Origin: Psilocybe azurescens
Taxonomy: Eukaryota; Basidiomycota; Agaricomycetes; Agaricales; Agrocybaceae
Assembly (NCBI GenBank): GCA_023853785.1
Contig: JAJIRX010000254.1
Location: 1-40,687 of the forward strand
Length of the DNA: 40,687 bases
Direction of reading: 5' to 3'
The first letter of the stretch is position 1, and every line of letters starts with the position of its first letter. Shown in pieces: positions 22,600 through 35,408 of this stretch. Below the pieces are notes generated by a model. The model saw only the letters and a program-made list of their open reading frames with translations, had not been told where the DNA came from and made no database searches. The position numbers and the translations under genes are program-made.

Positions 22600-23551
22600 C
22601 CACCATCTGGAAGTGCTTAGTATTGTCTAGGCTGAAGTTTAAATCGTCAGCGCTTACAGACCCCACAGGATTAATCCCAGGCACTGTTCGGCTACCTATG
22701 AGTGATAGGTTATTTCGAACGTTCGTCAACTGTCAATAATAACCGCACTCATCATGTCTGACTAAAAGTCAAAAGTTGATCATGGAGCTTTAATTTGATT
22801 AGGTTGCACGACCGAACCTCTCCATGGATTAACCGGGCAATAAATCTCTAAAGACTACATATGGGTTATAAAAATTAATGAATTACTGTTTAAGTTCATA
22901 GCTTAGTGCTGACCCAAATCTATGGGCTGTGTGAGGAAGGATGGGTCGTGATATATCGAGGGAAGGAGTCATCACAATCGACTGCATATCTCTACTGTAG
23001 AACTGTCAAGATACCTGCCACTGATTCTTATCCATATTTCAATTACAGAGAACTTTACCCCAAACTATCCTATCAGTAATTTCGACGCTGTCTTAGAACT
23101 CGTGATCTATCGTTATTACTCCACTGAAGGAGAGAGACGGAGAAGAGAAGAATAACCGGGGAGAAGGGATTATGCATAAAGCGTCATGAATTATGAAGCA
23201 CTTTTTGCACCTCGTTTCGTTACAAGAGAAGATGACAAAAGAAGCATAAGTAGCAACAAAGAGAATACCATCTCATATGTATCATCATATCAGAAAAAAA
23301 AAGATATTTAAAACATTCGGCATCGACAAACGTAATAAGAGACTACTACACTAAACCTAGAGAAAACCACAATTAGTCAGCACAACACGTAGATGAAAAA
23401 CGAAAGGAATTCAACACTCACAGAGACAGATAAAAGAAAAGAGAAAAAGCTCGAGAAAGGAGAAATAGGGAGACAGAGAAAGAGGCGGAAAGAGAGAGTA
23501 CAAAAACAGGGCACAAGACCAACGACGGGTCTTATAAGTATCAAATATCAA
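22600..23551. other. intergenic, 3' side of the large coiled-coil gene
   Basis: AT-rich with purine-rich runs; no supported gene. It probably includes the 3' UTR of the minus-strand gene ending at 23552. Confidence 0.4.
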
Positions 23552-26500
23552 TCAGCCCGCCGACGGACGCGGGAACATCAGCAGAGCCATCTTCCGCTGC
23601 GACTTGACAGGAAGCGGGATGTTGTCATCCAGATCCATGCCCGTGCCCGTGCTATCGTACCTAAAAGGGTTCACTCCCCACCACCCGCAGAAATCGGCGT
23701 CCCAGGATTCGGCGTTGAGTTTCTCCCTCCAGAACTGACGCCCCGAAGCCGACACAGGCGCCGGCGACGCGACGACGCTCGGTGTGTCTTCAAAGTCATG
23801 CGTCAGCAGATGCGCGAGCGGGTGGAAGCTCGTCGACGCTCGCCGGTCGTGGTGATGATTATGTTGGTTGTGGTTGTGGTCGACGGAGAACTGGCTTGCG
23901 GACGGCGACGCGACCGACTGGTGCGAGCTCATTATGTCTTGCGACGACGACGCCCGCGCTTCGAGCGACGATACCCGCCGACGCAGCTCGAGCAGTTCCA
24001 GGGCGGGGATCGTATCCACTCCTACGCCGCTCTCCTCCTCCTCCTCCTCCTCCTCCCCATCATCTTCCATTATCTCCTTCTCTCTCTCTCTCTCCTTCTC
24101 CAATTCCTTCTCCAATTCCTTCTCTCGCTCCTTCTCTCTCTCCTTCTCTCTCTCCTTCTCTCTCTCCCTCTCCTTCTCTCTCTTGCTCCTCAACCCGCAT
24201 CCTCTCCTCTCCCTCTCCCTTTCCAGTTCTTCTCCTTCTCCCTCTCTCTCTCCCTCTCCCTCTCCACAACCCTCACAGACTCGAGCAACCTATCCACCTC
24301 CTCCCGATGCCGCCTCTTCACCTCCTCCACCTCCTCGCGGCCCTTCACCTCCTTGCTCTTGATCTCATCCCGCAGCGCCACCACCTCCTCCCGGTGCACC
24401 GCCACAAGCTCCTCATAGTCTCGCGCGTGCGCTGCCGGTGCTGCCGCAGCTCCTCCTTCATCGCCTTGATCTCGCTCACGATTACATCTACCACCAGCGA
24501 GGAGGACGATACAGCCGCAGGTGCATGCGCGGCGGCGGCGGACCCGACAGGCGCCATGTCCACATCTCCAACGTTCATCTCTCGCTCCTTGCCCTTCGCA
24601 CTCGCACTCTTGATGGAAGCCGGCGACGCGTTGCCGTTGGTGTTGGCGTGGGCATCATCCAGCGACGTCGACTCGAGCAGATCCGCGATATTTCGCATGA
24701 TCGATTTCATAGCTTTCGCAGTCGGCGTAGGCTGAACGACGACCGCCGACCCGAAATGCGCTGGCACAATACCGGACAATGACAATGACGACGACGAGCC
24801 GGGATTATTTCGTTCCGGCTGTATGTCCACCATCGTCGCATCAGGGCTGAGCGGGTTCGAGCGCGGTAGCAGCAGTGCTGATGATTTGGGCGAGACGCTC
24901 TTCTCGCGCGCAACGTACACGATTTCATTCTCTGCCTTCACTTCCACCGCATCCGTCTGCACTCCAACCTCCTCTCCCTCCTCTACTTCCGCCACAGACG
25001 CCTGCACCTCCTGCGATGCAAACTCCCTTACAGGAGCCAGCTCCGGCTGCTTCTCTTCTTCCACAGTCTGCACACCGCGCGACTCCGCCACACCCACACG
25101 CACCTCCTCAACCTCCGCCGTCTGCACCCCCATCTCCCGCACGCCCCCTCTGCATCCCCATTTGCCTCGCCCTGCCCCTCGCCCTCTCCGCCCCCTCCCC
25201 AGCAGCCACCCCGTCATCCTTCCGCCCTCCCACCCCAGCGACCCGCTCCTCCGTCCGCCACAGCATCTCGAACTGCTGCTGCAGCCGCCCGTCGAGCGAC
25301 GCGATGCGCACCTCGAGCTCCTCCCCGCGGAACGGGAACAGCACCTTCGCGAGCGCGACCGACGCGTGCGCGAGGATGTCCAGCCGCTGGTCGACGCTCA
25401 TCACCTCGTCGTCGTCGAGCAGCGCCGCATGCGCGTGGTGGTAGTGGTCCTGCTGCTGCTGCGCGCGTGCGCGGGCCGCACGGAGCGGCCTCGCGGGTCC
25501 GCATTCGCATTCGCAACACTGGGTGCATTTGTACTGGCACTTGCACCTGCACTCGCAGCGCCCGAGCTTAAATTCCCACCCCACCCGGGCACGCGCAGGA
25601 ACTGCAGCAGGTCCCGGAGGAGCAGGATCGTGTGCAGCGACTTGGTGCGGTTGCCCTGCGTCATGAGCAGCCCGACCGAGTTGCTCTCGGTCTGCGCTTG
25701 GTCGTCGGTGCTGGTGGTGGTGCTGGCGGCGGCGGCGGTAGTGGTGGCGGCGACGATGTTGTTACCGGAAGGGGAAGCAGGCGTCAGCTGGCCTGTACGC
25801 GCAGGCGCTGAAACCGGCACTGCTGCCGTCGTCGTCGGCGTCGCAGATACATCCCCGCTCCATCGGCACGATCCAAGTCCACGTCCATCCCCATTCCACC
25901 ATCATCCTGTTCCTGTTCATCCATATACGCGGGACTGGGCATCCTGAACCGTATTGTATTCCTCACAGGAGAAGTATCGTCATCAGAAGGAGTGCCATTG
26001 ATCATGGCCATGGCCACAGCCGAGGACGAGGATGAAGACGAAGACAAGGCACCAGACCGTCCAGTCCCTGTCCCATTCAAGCTCGTGCTCGAGTTCGAGT
26101 TCGCGTTCACGGCTGTCAATCCATTGATCTTCGGAGTCGAAGTTGTTGCTGGCGTCGGCGTTGACGTTGACGAAGATGAAGACGGCGTTGTATTATTAGT
26201 AGTAGTAGCAATAATTGTAGGCGGTGTGCCGGCAGATTTAGATTGGGACGTGTTGGAAGAAGCATTAGATGTCGTTTTTGAAGGACCAGGGCCAGGCGTA
26301 ACGGATGCTGACTTCGACGCCGAGAAGGAGAAAGAGGCAGCAGGCGAAGGAGACACACCCGCCGCGGCGCTAATAACGCGCACACTGGGGACAGCGGTCC
26401 CATTCACAGTCGCAGTGGCTAGTATCGACGCAGCCGACCTCACACTCGGCCGACCATCCCCAGCCGCCGCCGAACGCGAACGCGACCCCGAACCCACATT

Positions 26501-29500
26501 CGGATCCCGCAAGAAGATCGCGCTCCTCTTCCCCCCCGCGAGCGGCTTGGAAGAGGAGATGGTTCCCGGCGCTGGTTTTGCCGTGCCGTTGGCTTTTGCG
26601 TTTGCTTTGGGCGCCGCCATCTCCGTATCTCCTCCATTTTCGCCGGTAACCGCATCACTGGAATTCGTCTTCCTCCTCCTCTTCTTCCTCTGGTCCCGGT
26701 GCTCTGAGTCCAACATATCATCCACATCATCATCATCATCGTCCTCGTCCCGCTCAGCCGCGGGGCGCGATGATGTTTTATTTTGTGCGGTGACGACGAC
26801 GACGTTGTTGTTGATAAGGATGGACGCGACGATTCGCGAGGATGAACGCGCCCGCCAATTACCCTTCTCCGCGCCTAAACAGAAGCAAAAAACCCGAAGC
26901 ATGACGTTAGTTAATCCCTCTAAAAAAGCGCAAATATATGCCGCCACCACAATAAAACGCGACGGAGAAAAAACCAGAAACCAAACAGAATAGTATCGAC
27001 AACAGAAAAAAGATTAAAGTAAACCCGAATGAAAAAAGCCACATACCGTTTGCTTGGATTTCTTCCTCGCCGGTGCAGCGCTTACGCTCTCCTCTCCCTG
27101 TGCGCCTTCTTCATCTCCCGGTCCATCAGCTTCGCCTCGTCTCCGCTTACTGCCCACCGTAGGCTCAGTCACCGGCACAGGCGCCGATGCCGTCTCCTTG
27201 GCAGTCTTCGCTCCACCACTCACCCCACCACCACCACCAACCTTAGCTGTCGATGATGTCGCATGTACATTCATCGGCGTCTTCGGATCTTTCTCTTTGT
27301 CTTTACGCGTCCTTTTCGGGGACGGAGGGACGGGGGAGAAGCCTGCGCGTTCGTGATCTCGGCGAATTTGGGGATGAGTGAGGAGTCGATGTTGATTCCC
27401 GGTGGCGGTCTCGTCGCTGCTGCTGACGCTGATGTTGATGTTGAAGGTGTGTCTGCACCTGGTGATGAATATGGAGAGGGCTGATGAGTGTCTGGGAAGA
27501 AGAAAAGAGGAAGAAGAGGAAGAAGAAGAGGAAGAAAAAAAGGGTGAAAGAGGGGTTTAAAACTTAAAACCTATTGTGGACATTACACAGTAGAATTAAA
27601 TCTCCAATCGGGGATTAAAAAGGTATAAAAATAGGCGTAGACCTATATGCAGCCAAAACAGAACATGAAAAAGAAAAGCATATCTGAAGTGCAACGAACG
27701 CCGTATAACGAAAAAGAAAAGAATAGCGCGCATATATCCATGAATAGGACACACCCAAGGAAGTTTAAAAAGACACCAAAGCTCACTAGCACTTATCGAT
27801 AGATACAAACGAGCGAGCAAGGCAGTAAGAGTCCGTGATATGATCAAAAGCTTTCCTGGGCGAAACTTCACGACGACAATGAATGTTGAAAAACAACAAA
27901 AAAAAAACAGAAATGAGGAGGCACGAAGGAAGAGAAGAGAAGAGATGGGAGAAAGCTTGAGCCAAATCGAAATGAAAGATCAACGCAAACTCGTCAAAAT
28001 AGAAGTGCCTGCGCAACGCGTCGTCCAAAAACAGTAATCACCTCTCCCAAAACGAAAAAGGTAGATGCACGGACCACATAAAAGCCGGAGCCAGAGCAAA
28101 ATCGCAGAGACGAGATCCATAACGAGAAAATTGGGATTAAAGAATCGGGGAATCCAAATCCAAATCCAAAAACGAAACATAGACAAAACAAAAACAAAAA
28201 ATAAGAACTCACCCTCCTCCGCCGCGGCTAGCTGAGCAAAAGCCTGTTCAATCATCTCCCTCTTAACAAGCACACCCTCCAGCACCTGACTCAACCCACT
28301 CTTCTCTATCTCCTGCACACTCGGCAGTGTCGGCATCACAGGCGCCGGCGCGTCCGCGTCCCACACCCACCTTGTCTCTCCCTCTACCTCAGTTTTCCCT
28401 TTTCCTTTCCCCTTCTCCGTCGCTTTGGTGGCTGATTCGCCATTCGCATTCGCAGAGGAAGAAGAGGGAGGAGGGGGTCAATGGGGACTTTGGCAAGCCC
28501 GCGCATGTACTGCTCGGCTGTGATCCCGTTCTGGATCTCTTCTTTGGTGAGGCTGAATCCGGCGTGGCCTTTGAGCCCCCATCTTGCCCAGTCTATAATA
28601 ATAATAAAACCAAGCGGCGCGAAGGGAGGGTGGAAAGGTAGAGAGGAAGGAGGTGATCAAAAGAAATTGGGAGATGTGGGAGAGGAGCAGCGAAATAGAG
28701 GAAGAGGGAAGAGGGGTAGTGAATGGGGAATGGAGGAGGGAGGAGAGGAGGAGGGACAACCAATTCGGAAACAGTAGTAAATAATAAAATAAAGAAAAGA
28801 GAGAAATGGTCAGCATCAGTATTTCAATAACGCATGTTATGAGAACGAAATGACGAAATGGGAACGAAAAACATTACTTCGTGCTTCAGAAGCACGAAGT
28901 CAAAACGATGGACCAAAAAGGAAAGGGCATATTACGTTTACGAATGTGGGAAGGAAAACGGTAGTAATCAAAGTTCCAGACAGAGAACGGGTAGAGCCGA
29001 AGCGGAAAGAATACAGTGGAAGGACAGAAAAAGAAATAGCGCAAGGAAGACCAAGCGACAAACCAAAAGCAAAACAAAACATGAAATTTGATATAAAATT
29101 AAAGAAAGCAAGAATAGCACCAGCATTCAAGAAAAAAAGTAAGAAGCGAGAGCAAAAATCCTCAAGAAACAAAAGGAAAGAAAGAAACTACACACCATGT
29201 TTAACGATATCCTGCTCATACTCCTCCTCATCAAACTCCCTCCAGAACTTCTCAACCCACTCCTCCTCGCTCAAAAACCACCGCTGATAAAACCTCACCA
29301 GCAGCCGATCAAACATCTCGCACCGCCAGCCCTTATCAAACCCGCCCAGCACCGCCAACTCCTTCTCCGTCCTCGCCTTCTCCCGCGCCTTCCGTACCGC
29401 GGCCGACGAGCTCTCGCGCACGGAGGCGATCGCCTGCGCGCGCGCAAGCCGCGCCTGCAGGAAGAGGTGCTGGCACAGCCGCGAGATGTGGATGATGTTG

Positions 29501-30491
29501 TACTTGAACGTGTCCCAGTCCGCCTTCGGGTCCTGCGCGGTGAGCACGAGGCGGAGGGACTCCCATTGGAATTTGGCGATGAACATCAGGGGGACGCGGT
29601 ACCCCCGCGGGAGCCAGACGACGATGTTCTCAGCAGACAGAGGGCTTCTGGTCGCGGTGGTCGTGGTGCTTACGGTCGTAGTCGCGGTCGCGTTCTCAGC
29701 TGGGGCAGGTGCGGTGGCAGCAACCCCAGTCCCCCTCCCGCAACCCCTGCTCCACCTGCACCGGCACCCCTCCCGATGCCGCCACCGCCGCCAGCACCCC
29801 CACAACAGCACCGGCACGAGCTGCACGGACGACGACGTATCCCTCGGCGGCACACTGAACGAATGATACCGCATGTACTCGATCATCAGGTCCTGCGACC
29901 AGTCCGCCGCGCGGACGTAGGGGGAGCTCGGCAGGGTGCCGCCAGGGCGTCGGGTTGCTCGTGGTCGCAGCGACGTTGGCGGAGGCGGAGGAAGGGTTGG
30001 GGTTGGGGTTGGGGTTCGTGGTGAGGGCGGTGGAGGCGGAGGTGGAGGCGGTGGTTTTATTTTGAGCTTTCTGTCGCCGTCGTATTCGTACCCCTTCGCT
30101 TTATGTTTCACCGTGCTTCCGGTGGTGGTCGCTCCATGGGAGTGTGTGGCAGCCGAGGCCGACTGCGATGTCGACGCCGCCGCCCCCGCCGCTGAAGTGG
30201 ATGCAGCCGGCGTGCTTTTGCGGGGTGTGCCTGTGTGTGCGTCGAGTCCGGCATGCTTGTGCTCGCGTCCTTCGCAGGGACCGAGCTCCTGCGCGCGCTC
30301 GGGCTCGCCGTCGCCGTCGAAGCTGATGTGGGCAGTTTGGGGATGCGGACGGAGCGGCGGTGCACAGAGGACGAAGCGGAGGGAGAGGATGTCGCGGTCG
30401 CGGGCGCGGGCGCAGAAGACGTCGGCGTCGCAGTCGTATTAGCGGGAGTCGTAGGCGCAATCGTAGAGTCGTCGTCGGGTTTACGTCGCAT
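23552..30491 (-). CDS. large low-complexity coiled-coil protein, function unknown
   Basis: Starts at ATG 30489-30491 and ends at the stop before 23552. The N-terminal third has a Ser/Thr/Ala-rich region with RRSVRIPKLP, then a polyproline tract, SPYVRAADWSQDLMIEYMRY, FIAKFQWESLRLVLTAQDPK, an alpha-helical segment and GFDKGWRCEMFDRLL. After a ~580-nt intron come WARWGLKGHAGFSLTKEEIQ and EKSGLSQVLEGVLVKREMIE. After a 721-nt intron (27492-28212) follows a basic, Ser-rich region with KRRR-type possible nuclear signals. The C-terminal part has MGVQT repeats, a long RE/KE coiled coil (about 24380-24060) and a conserved-looking end, FWREKLNAESWDADFCGWW. At least eight frame breaks occur, many at short runs (28473-28477, 27332-27336, 25853-25856). 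Intron phases across both long introns agree, so I treat it as one gene; two genes remain possible. No family recognised. Confidence 0.6.
24030..24280 (+). repeat. CTC/CTT-rich microsatellite inside the coiled-coil gene
   Basis: A nearly pure pyrimidine tract on the plus strand (CTC, CTTCTCTC and CTCCTTCTCTCT units), encoding the Glu/Lys/Arg-rich coiled coil on the minus strand. Long open frames on the plus strand here are mirror frames of the repeat. Confidence 0.85.
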
Positions 30492-32713
30492 AAGAAAGTT
30501 ACACCTGTCCGTGCGTCGTGCGGCCGTCCCCCTTTCTCAGAGTCTCTCTCTTTCTCTTTCCTCTTCTTCGCTTCAAAAAGCACGAAAGTAAAGCTCTCGA
30601 AATCGGCGGAATCGAATTAATATAAGCTTATTGTGTGCAGCCTTTCCTGATCCCCGTGCGAGTTATGTGTGATGGTGCTGACGAGATCGGATGCCAGTCG
30701 TCGATTCGTGTGCGAGTCCGTTATGATTCAGTACCAGTACTTATGTCGTGTGGTGTGGTGCGGTTCTGAGGGGGTGATAAACCGAGCAAGAAGTCCGTGT
30801 AAAACACCCAGTGGCTGGCTGGCTGGCTGTCGCTCGGTCGGCCAGAAGTCCAGAGTCGCAGATGACTTGACTTGCAAAGGCAAACAAAAAGCGGCTTGGA
30901 CGGGATGGTAACAACACAACGCGCGAAAGCCGTGGTTGTTATCCCCCGTGGTCCTGCCAAACACTCCTTTTTCCCTCATGTCACGACCTCACAGCCCCTG
31001 CACCGTGCGCAAGTACAATTGAATACGTACGCGACGTTATGAATGTTCGCATGGATCATAGTCCCTATCCACTCTTCTGTAATTTGAGACGGACAGAGAG
31101 CGTAGAAAATAAAATATCGCATTTTCCCAATTTTTAGAATCCGACTCGACGGTTCAGAAGTTAAAACATCGACTGACCCTAGACCCTACCTACCCCGGCC
31201 TAAGCTCCCATTCACACACCTTTTGTTCATCACCCATGGATACAGCGCGCACAACAAGCGGCCGATGAAAGGGACCATTGTCCCCCTCTCCACCTATCTC
31301 AAAGAAACCAAGTCATCCCCGAACCCAACCACAGACCGCCAGGCGAAACATGGTCTGTGCGAGGGCTCAAGGCTCGACGTGGCACGATCGGACATGTCGG
31401 ACATCTGAACATCAAATTGGCGGCCGTAGGACCGATATCGACTCGGATTCGATGCCTCACAAAGACCCTGTGTCATCACCAGAGACTCATGTTGCTGCAG
31501 AGGTCATGGGAACGTCAAGTGTAATAATAAGTAATAATCGATGATTGCTGAGTTTGATCATCCAAGCCGTGGATGGCCATGAAACAGGCGATGCAGATGA
31601 GTATCTAAGTACTTGTGAGATGTATAACGCTGTACTATACTTACACGAGGCTGGCACGAGGACATTAATTATGGTTGGCATACTCGTACGTAGAGTCGTT
31701 AGTGCCGACCGCCTCATAATGTTGTTAATATGAACAGTTAACGTACCCAGCTGCCTTTCCAGTCATTCAATCCATAGAAAATTGATATAGGCCGTTTTCA
31801 CTTTGGCGATACAACAAAAACTAAAACAACAAAAACATTCCACCCCAGTGATAAATATTGCGGGCATTGGCTTATAGATTCTCAGAATTTATGTAAATGT
31901 TAATCATGGGTCAAAGTTGAACTAAAGATTACAATTTACTCTAAGAATCTGTGTCAGGGAATAGTTCAAATCTGAATTGAGTGAAGATTCAGATTTGAAC
32001 TATTCCCTGACATAAATTCTTAGAGTAAATTGTAATTTTTAGTTTAACTTTGACTCATGATTAGCATTTACACAAATTCTCCGAATTTATAAGCCAATGC
32101 CCGTAGTGGAAGGACTTTATCACACACAAAGACCAAAATTTATACGGCAGATACAATGATTAATAAATCTACAACAAAATGCAAAGACAAAGATATTCCG
32201 CCACCATAAAAAAGCACGTCATCACCCATAAAGGCCGAAATCTGTGCTGCACAGATCATTAATGAAGTTAAAACAAAAGATAAAGATAAAGATATATTTC
32301 ATCACATTAACAAAGTACTTCATCGCCCATAAAGACTGAAATCTGTATTATATACGCGCTATTTTAATAAACCTAAATAATATATCAGCCAACAAAAAAG
32401 CGATCACACTTCAACAAAAACCAAAAGGAAATCAAGATGGCTTGTTCATATATACAGTAGAACCAGCCCATCACCCGTGCATACACCATTCACATTCCAA
32501 GCTTCGAGAACTCCAAATCTAATTCTAAGAATTCTACAAGTCCAACAAAGCATCCCTCTATATACCATACTAATACACAATTCACGCAGCGCTAGATACA
32601 TACTCCAAACAATCTAAAACTCCAACAAAAAATAACAGCGAGGAACCACAGCAAGAAAAAATGCGCGTACAAATGTCAAACAAAACCCCAAATTCCAAAT
32701 TCCAAATTCCAAA
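30492..32713. other. intergenic stretch with a palindromic element
   Basis: No supported gene. It contains the 243-bp palindrome at 31861-32103 and an imperfect 35-bp direct repeat (32211-32245 and 32312-32346, five mismatches). A divergent promoter for the gene starting at 30491 should lie at its left end and the 3' UTR of the gene ending at 32714 at its right end. Confidence 0.5.
31861..32103. mobile_element. 243-bp near-perfect foldback element
   Basis: The ends read CGGGCATTGG and CCAATGCCCG, and the two halves pair along nearly the whole length around a loop near 31975-31990, with a handful of mismatches. Non-coding. No clear target-site duplication is visible, so MITE origin is inferred from shape only. 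Transcribed, it would form one long hairpin. Confidence 0.75.
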
Positions 32714-35202
32714 TCAAATAACAATCCGAGCCTTCTTATACGGCCTCTCCATTTGTCCTGAATCCTCCAGAAGCATACCAAGCAATGATCTCTTCGTAGA
32801 CTTCTTCTGGCCCTTCGCGGCATTTACATCTTCATCAGGCTCTGGGGTATGTTCGCCCTCGCCCTCGTCCTCCTCCTGGCCTCCATCCGCGTCCGCGTCC
32901 GCATTCTCGTCCTCCCAATCGTCCTCCCAATGCTCATCCTCGTCCTCTTGCCCACCATTAAGCGCATCCCTCCCCCTTTTCCTCACACAACTGACCCCCA
33001 TCACCCCACCCTCCACCCCCATCTCACTTCTTTCCAACCTCTCCAACCTCTCAAGCCGCCCCATAATCCCCCTCACCAGCTCCCTCATCTCCCGCCTATC
33101 CTCCTCTACCTTAGCAAGGAGCCTGTCCAGCTCCGCTTCTAGCCTCGAGAACTTCAGGCTCGATGATAGATCGGGTGAGGCATTATTCCCATTGGTGCTA
33201 GCATGAATATCGGTTTCCTGACGCGATGGAGACAGTGCTGGGGCTGGGGCTGGGGCTGGGGCTGGGGCTGGGGCTTGTACCGACGATGATGCTGGTGGTA
33301 ATGGCGGCAAGCCAAGACTTTGATTTCGGGCTTGTGCCTGCAGATACGCGTACGAATACGCCAGCGCTGGTGGTAGGAGTGAGAGTTGTGGTCGTAGCTG
33401 CGGTTGCGAGGATGGTAACGACAACGGTAACTGAGGTTCGGATTGCAGCGGCTGCGAGCCCGAACTCAACTCGTCGAAGTGCGGATACTGTAGCTCAGCC
33501 TCGTCGTCGTCGGGCGGGTTGACGTACATGTCGTCGTTGTCTACGAGTACTTGCGCCGGCGACGGCTGTTCCCCCTCGCGTTCTTGTCCTGGTCCTGGAT
33601 CGGAGGTGAGAGTCGCAGCGTCAATGCCGTTCGGAGGATGAGCGGGTGCAGTAGTAAGAACGGCGGCGGGGGCGACTTTCGACGCGGACACGGACGAGGT
33701 GTTGGTATTGGTATTGTTCCCGTTTTCCTGCTGGTCGACATGGAGCGCAGGCGGCAAAGTTAGTCTGGACGAAGATGCTCGAGGCAGTGTTACTGTTCAT
33801 CACAATTGAATAGCGAGGTTAACATAATGAGTATGAGATGCAGAGTCAGAGCGATACGATAAGAACTTACGCGTTATCCCCCGAGCTTGCCAATTCTCTT
33901 CCGACGAAAGGTCGATGAATATAGTATGGCTTTCTCCTCCACGATCCTTGGATACTGGGGGTATAAATAGAAAAAAATGGAATAGAGAAAGAGAAAGAAA
34001 CGAATGTGTGTTCAGTCAGATACACCATGTCGTAAAAAAAAAAAAGGAAACGAACGCTCACACTCATCCCCGCCGGACAGATCCACATAAATCGGTTCCT
34101 TCTTCACTATAGTGCAGGGTACACATTCATCCTTCACCAGGCCCTGTCCTCGCACCTCCATCTTACACACACCCTCTCCCGCACCCCTAGCAGCCAAGTT
34201 CCTCAACTTCGTTGCCGCATAATACGTGTTAGCGCTCTTCCATTTTGCCTTCTCGCGGTCGAGCCGATACTTGCCCTTGAGGAGCGGGTGCTTCTGGCAC
34301 GGCTTACCCCCGCGTCGAGCTTCGTGTCCGCCTTGATCCATTTCCGCGTCTCGCGTATCCAGAACGCGACGTCTGTTCCTTCTCCTCCTCTCTCGTTCCC
34401 TCCGTCCTCCTTCGTATTTCCTTGTCCTTGTCCCTGTCCTACTTTGGCGATATCGCCAATAGTGCCGAACACATTCGAAGGCGGCGCATTATCGTTGGGC
34501 AGCAGGTAGATGCGATAGTTCCATCGGACTGCGTCGACGGTCATGTGGCCGTCCTCATAATCGAAGTTGTGCACTGTTTTTTGTCGATAAGAAAAAGTAC
34601 ATGTTAACAAAAGCAGTTAGTGAAACTCAACGAGAACAAATGTTTGCTCGCGGAGGAAAGCGTGCTCACCTCGCACATATTCATCGCCTGCCGTATCTCT
34701 CACAGGTGGGGTGGGTTTCTGCAAAGTAACAGGTTTTATTGTTTAGCTTTTCAAAGCATTGGTCTACTTTGTAATTCTGCGAACTACTCGCCATAGGTGT
34801 GCACTGTTGGTCAGTGGGTTCAAAGATATGTTCGGCTGAAGCTCACAGTTCGCAGTTGGAACGTCGCATCCAGGCACCAAAAAGTCATTCGGAGGTCGTC
34901 GCCAAATACGAACATTCTTAAAGCCCCTATTTAGTTTCACCGAAACTACTCCGAATAAACGGTTGAACGAGCAATACGCAAATGATACGGTATCTTAACG
35001 GTATGTACAGATTTTTCCTTTTTGAAAGCTAAATGGAAAGATTACGAACTATTCTTAATTGCATTTCGTGCGACTTTGTGTGTATGGACAATCGTTTTTA
35101 GTATCCCGACAGGTCATGCAGCCCCAAGTCCCTTACGGTGGTCCGATGGAAAGCGAGGGGCAGTTTGGAGCAGTCGCTATCATCTGTGAGTCTAAGGGGC
35201 AT
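32714..35202 (-). CDS. six-exon protein of unknown function with coiled coil and acidic tail
   Basis: Exons: 35202-35137, 34916-34788, 34718-34670, 34573-34062, 33954-33871 and 33792-32714. All junctions are GT-AG and phases agree. One base is missing at CCCCC 34307-34311 (minus-strand GCGGGGGTAAG); with it the total is 640 codons including stop. Segments in order: MPLRLTDDSDCSKLPLAFHR, RIWRRPPNDFLVPGCDVP, HNFDYEDGHMTVDAVRWNYR, DVAFWIRETRKWIKADTKL, KWKSANTYYAATKLRNLA, HTIFIDLSSEENWQ, a Gln/Pro/Ser-rich linker with an (AP)n run, a predicted coiled coil (SRLEAELDRLLAKVEEDRR), a strongly acidic stretch and a basic end, PYKKARIVI. The first intron (219 nt) is long and could hide a small exon. The composition suggests a nuclear protein, but I recognise no family. 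Confidence 0.7.
33238..33274 (+). repeat. GGGGCT hexamer microsatellite
   Basis: Six tandem copies of CTGGGG within the last exon of the gene at 32714-35202, encoding the Ala-Pro repeat on the minus strand. Length polymorphism would change the number of AP dipeptides in frame. Confidence 0.9.
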
Positions 35203-35408
35203 GTGCGACACAGAATTGGCTGCTTATTCAAAAGAAAAACGCACTAAATAGAATTTCAAAGGTTTTTAGTTTTAAAAACAACACCGACATCGCCTCACGA
35301 GAACGCCTGGTGATCTCCAATTCATTGTCGCTCGCTTCAATATTGGTACTAACCGATACAGCACATTACAGAATTGAAAGGGGCTACATAGAGAACATAA
35401 AGCGGTAT

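Noticed and set aside
23393..24735. Long plus-strand open frames over the CTC-rich tract
   Set aside because: They are mirror frames of the repeat that encodes the minus-strand coiled coil; their Leu/Ser-rich translations have no start context or splice structure.
25992..26993. 333-codon plus-strand frame opposite the coiled-coil gene
   Set aside because: Low-complexity shadow of the Ser/Thr-rich minus-strand exon; the minus-strand frame has junction support and possible nuclear-signal blocks.
29197..30024. 275-codon plus-strand frame, Leu/Pro/Arg-rich
   Set aside because: Antisense to exon sequence with clear protein-like motifs on the minus strand; its composition follows from GC-rich codons.
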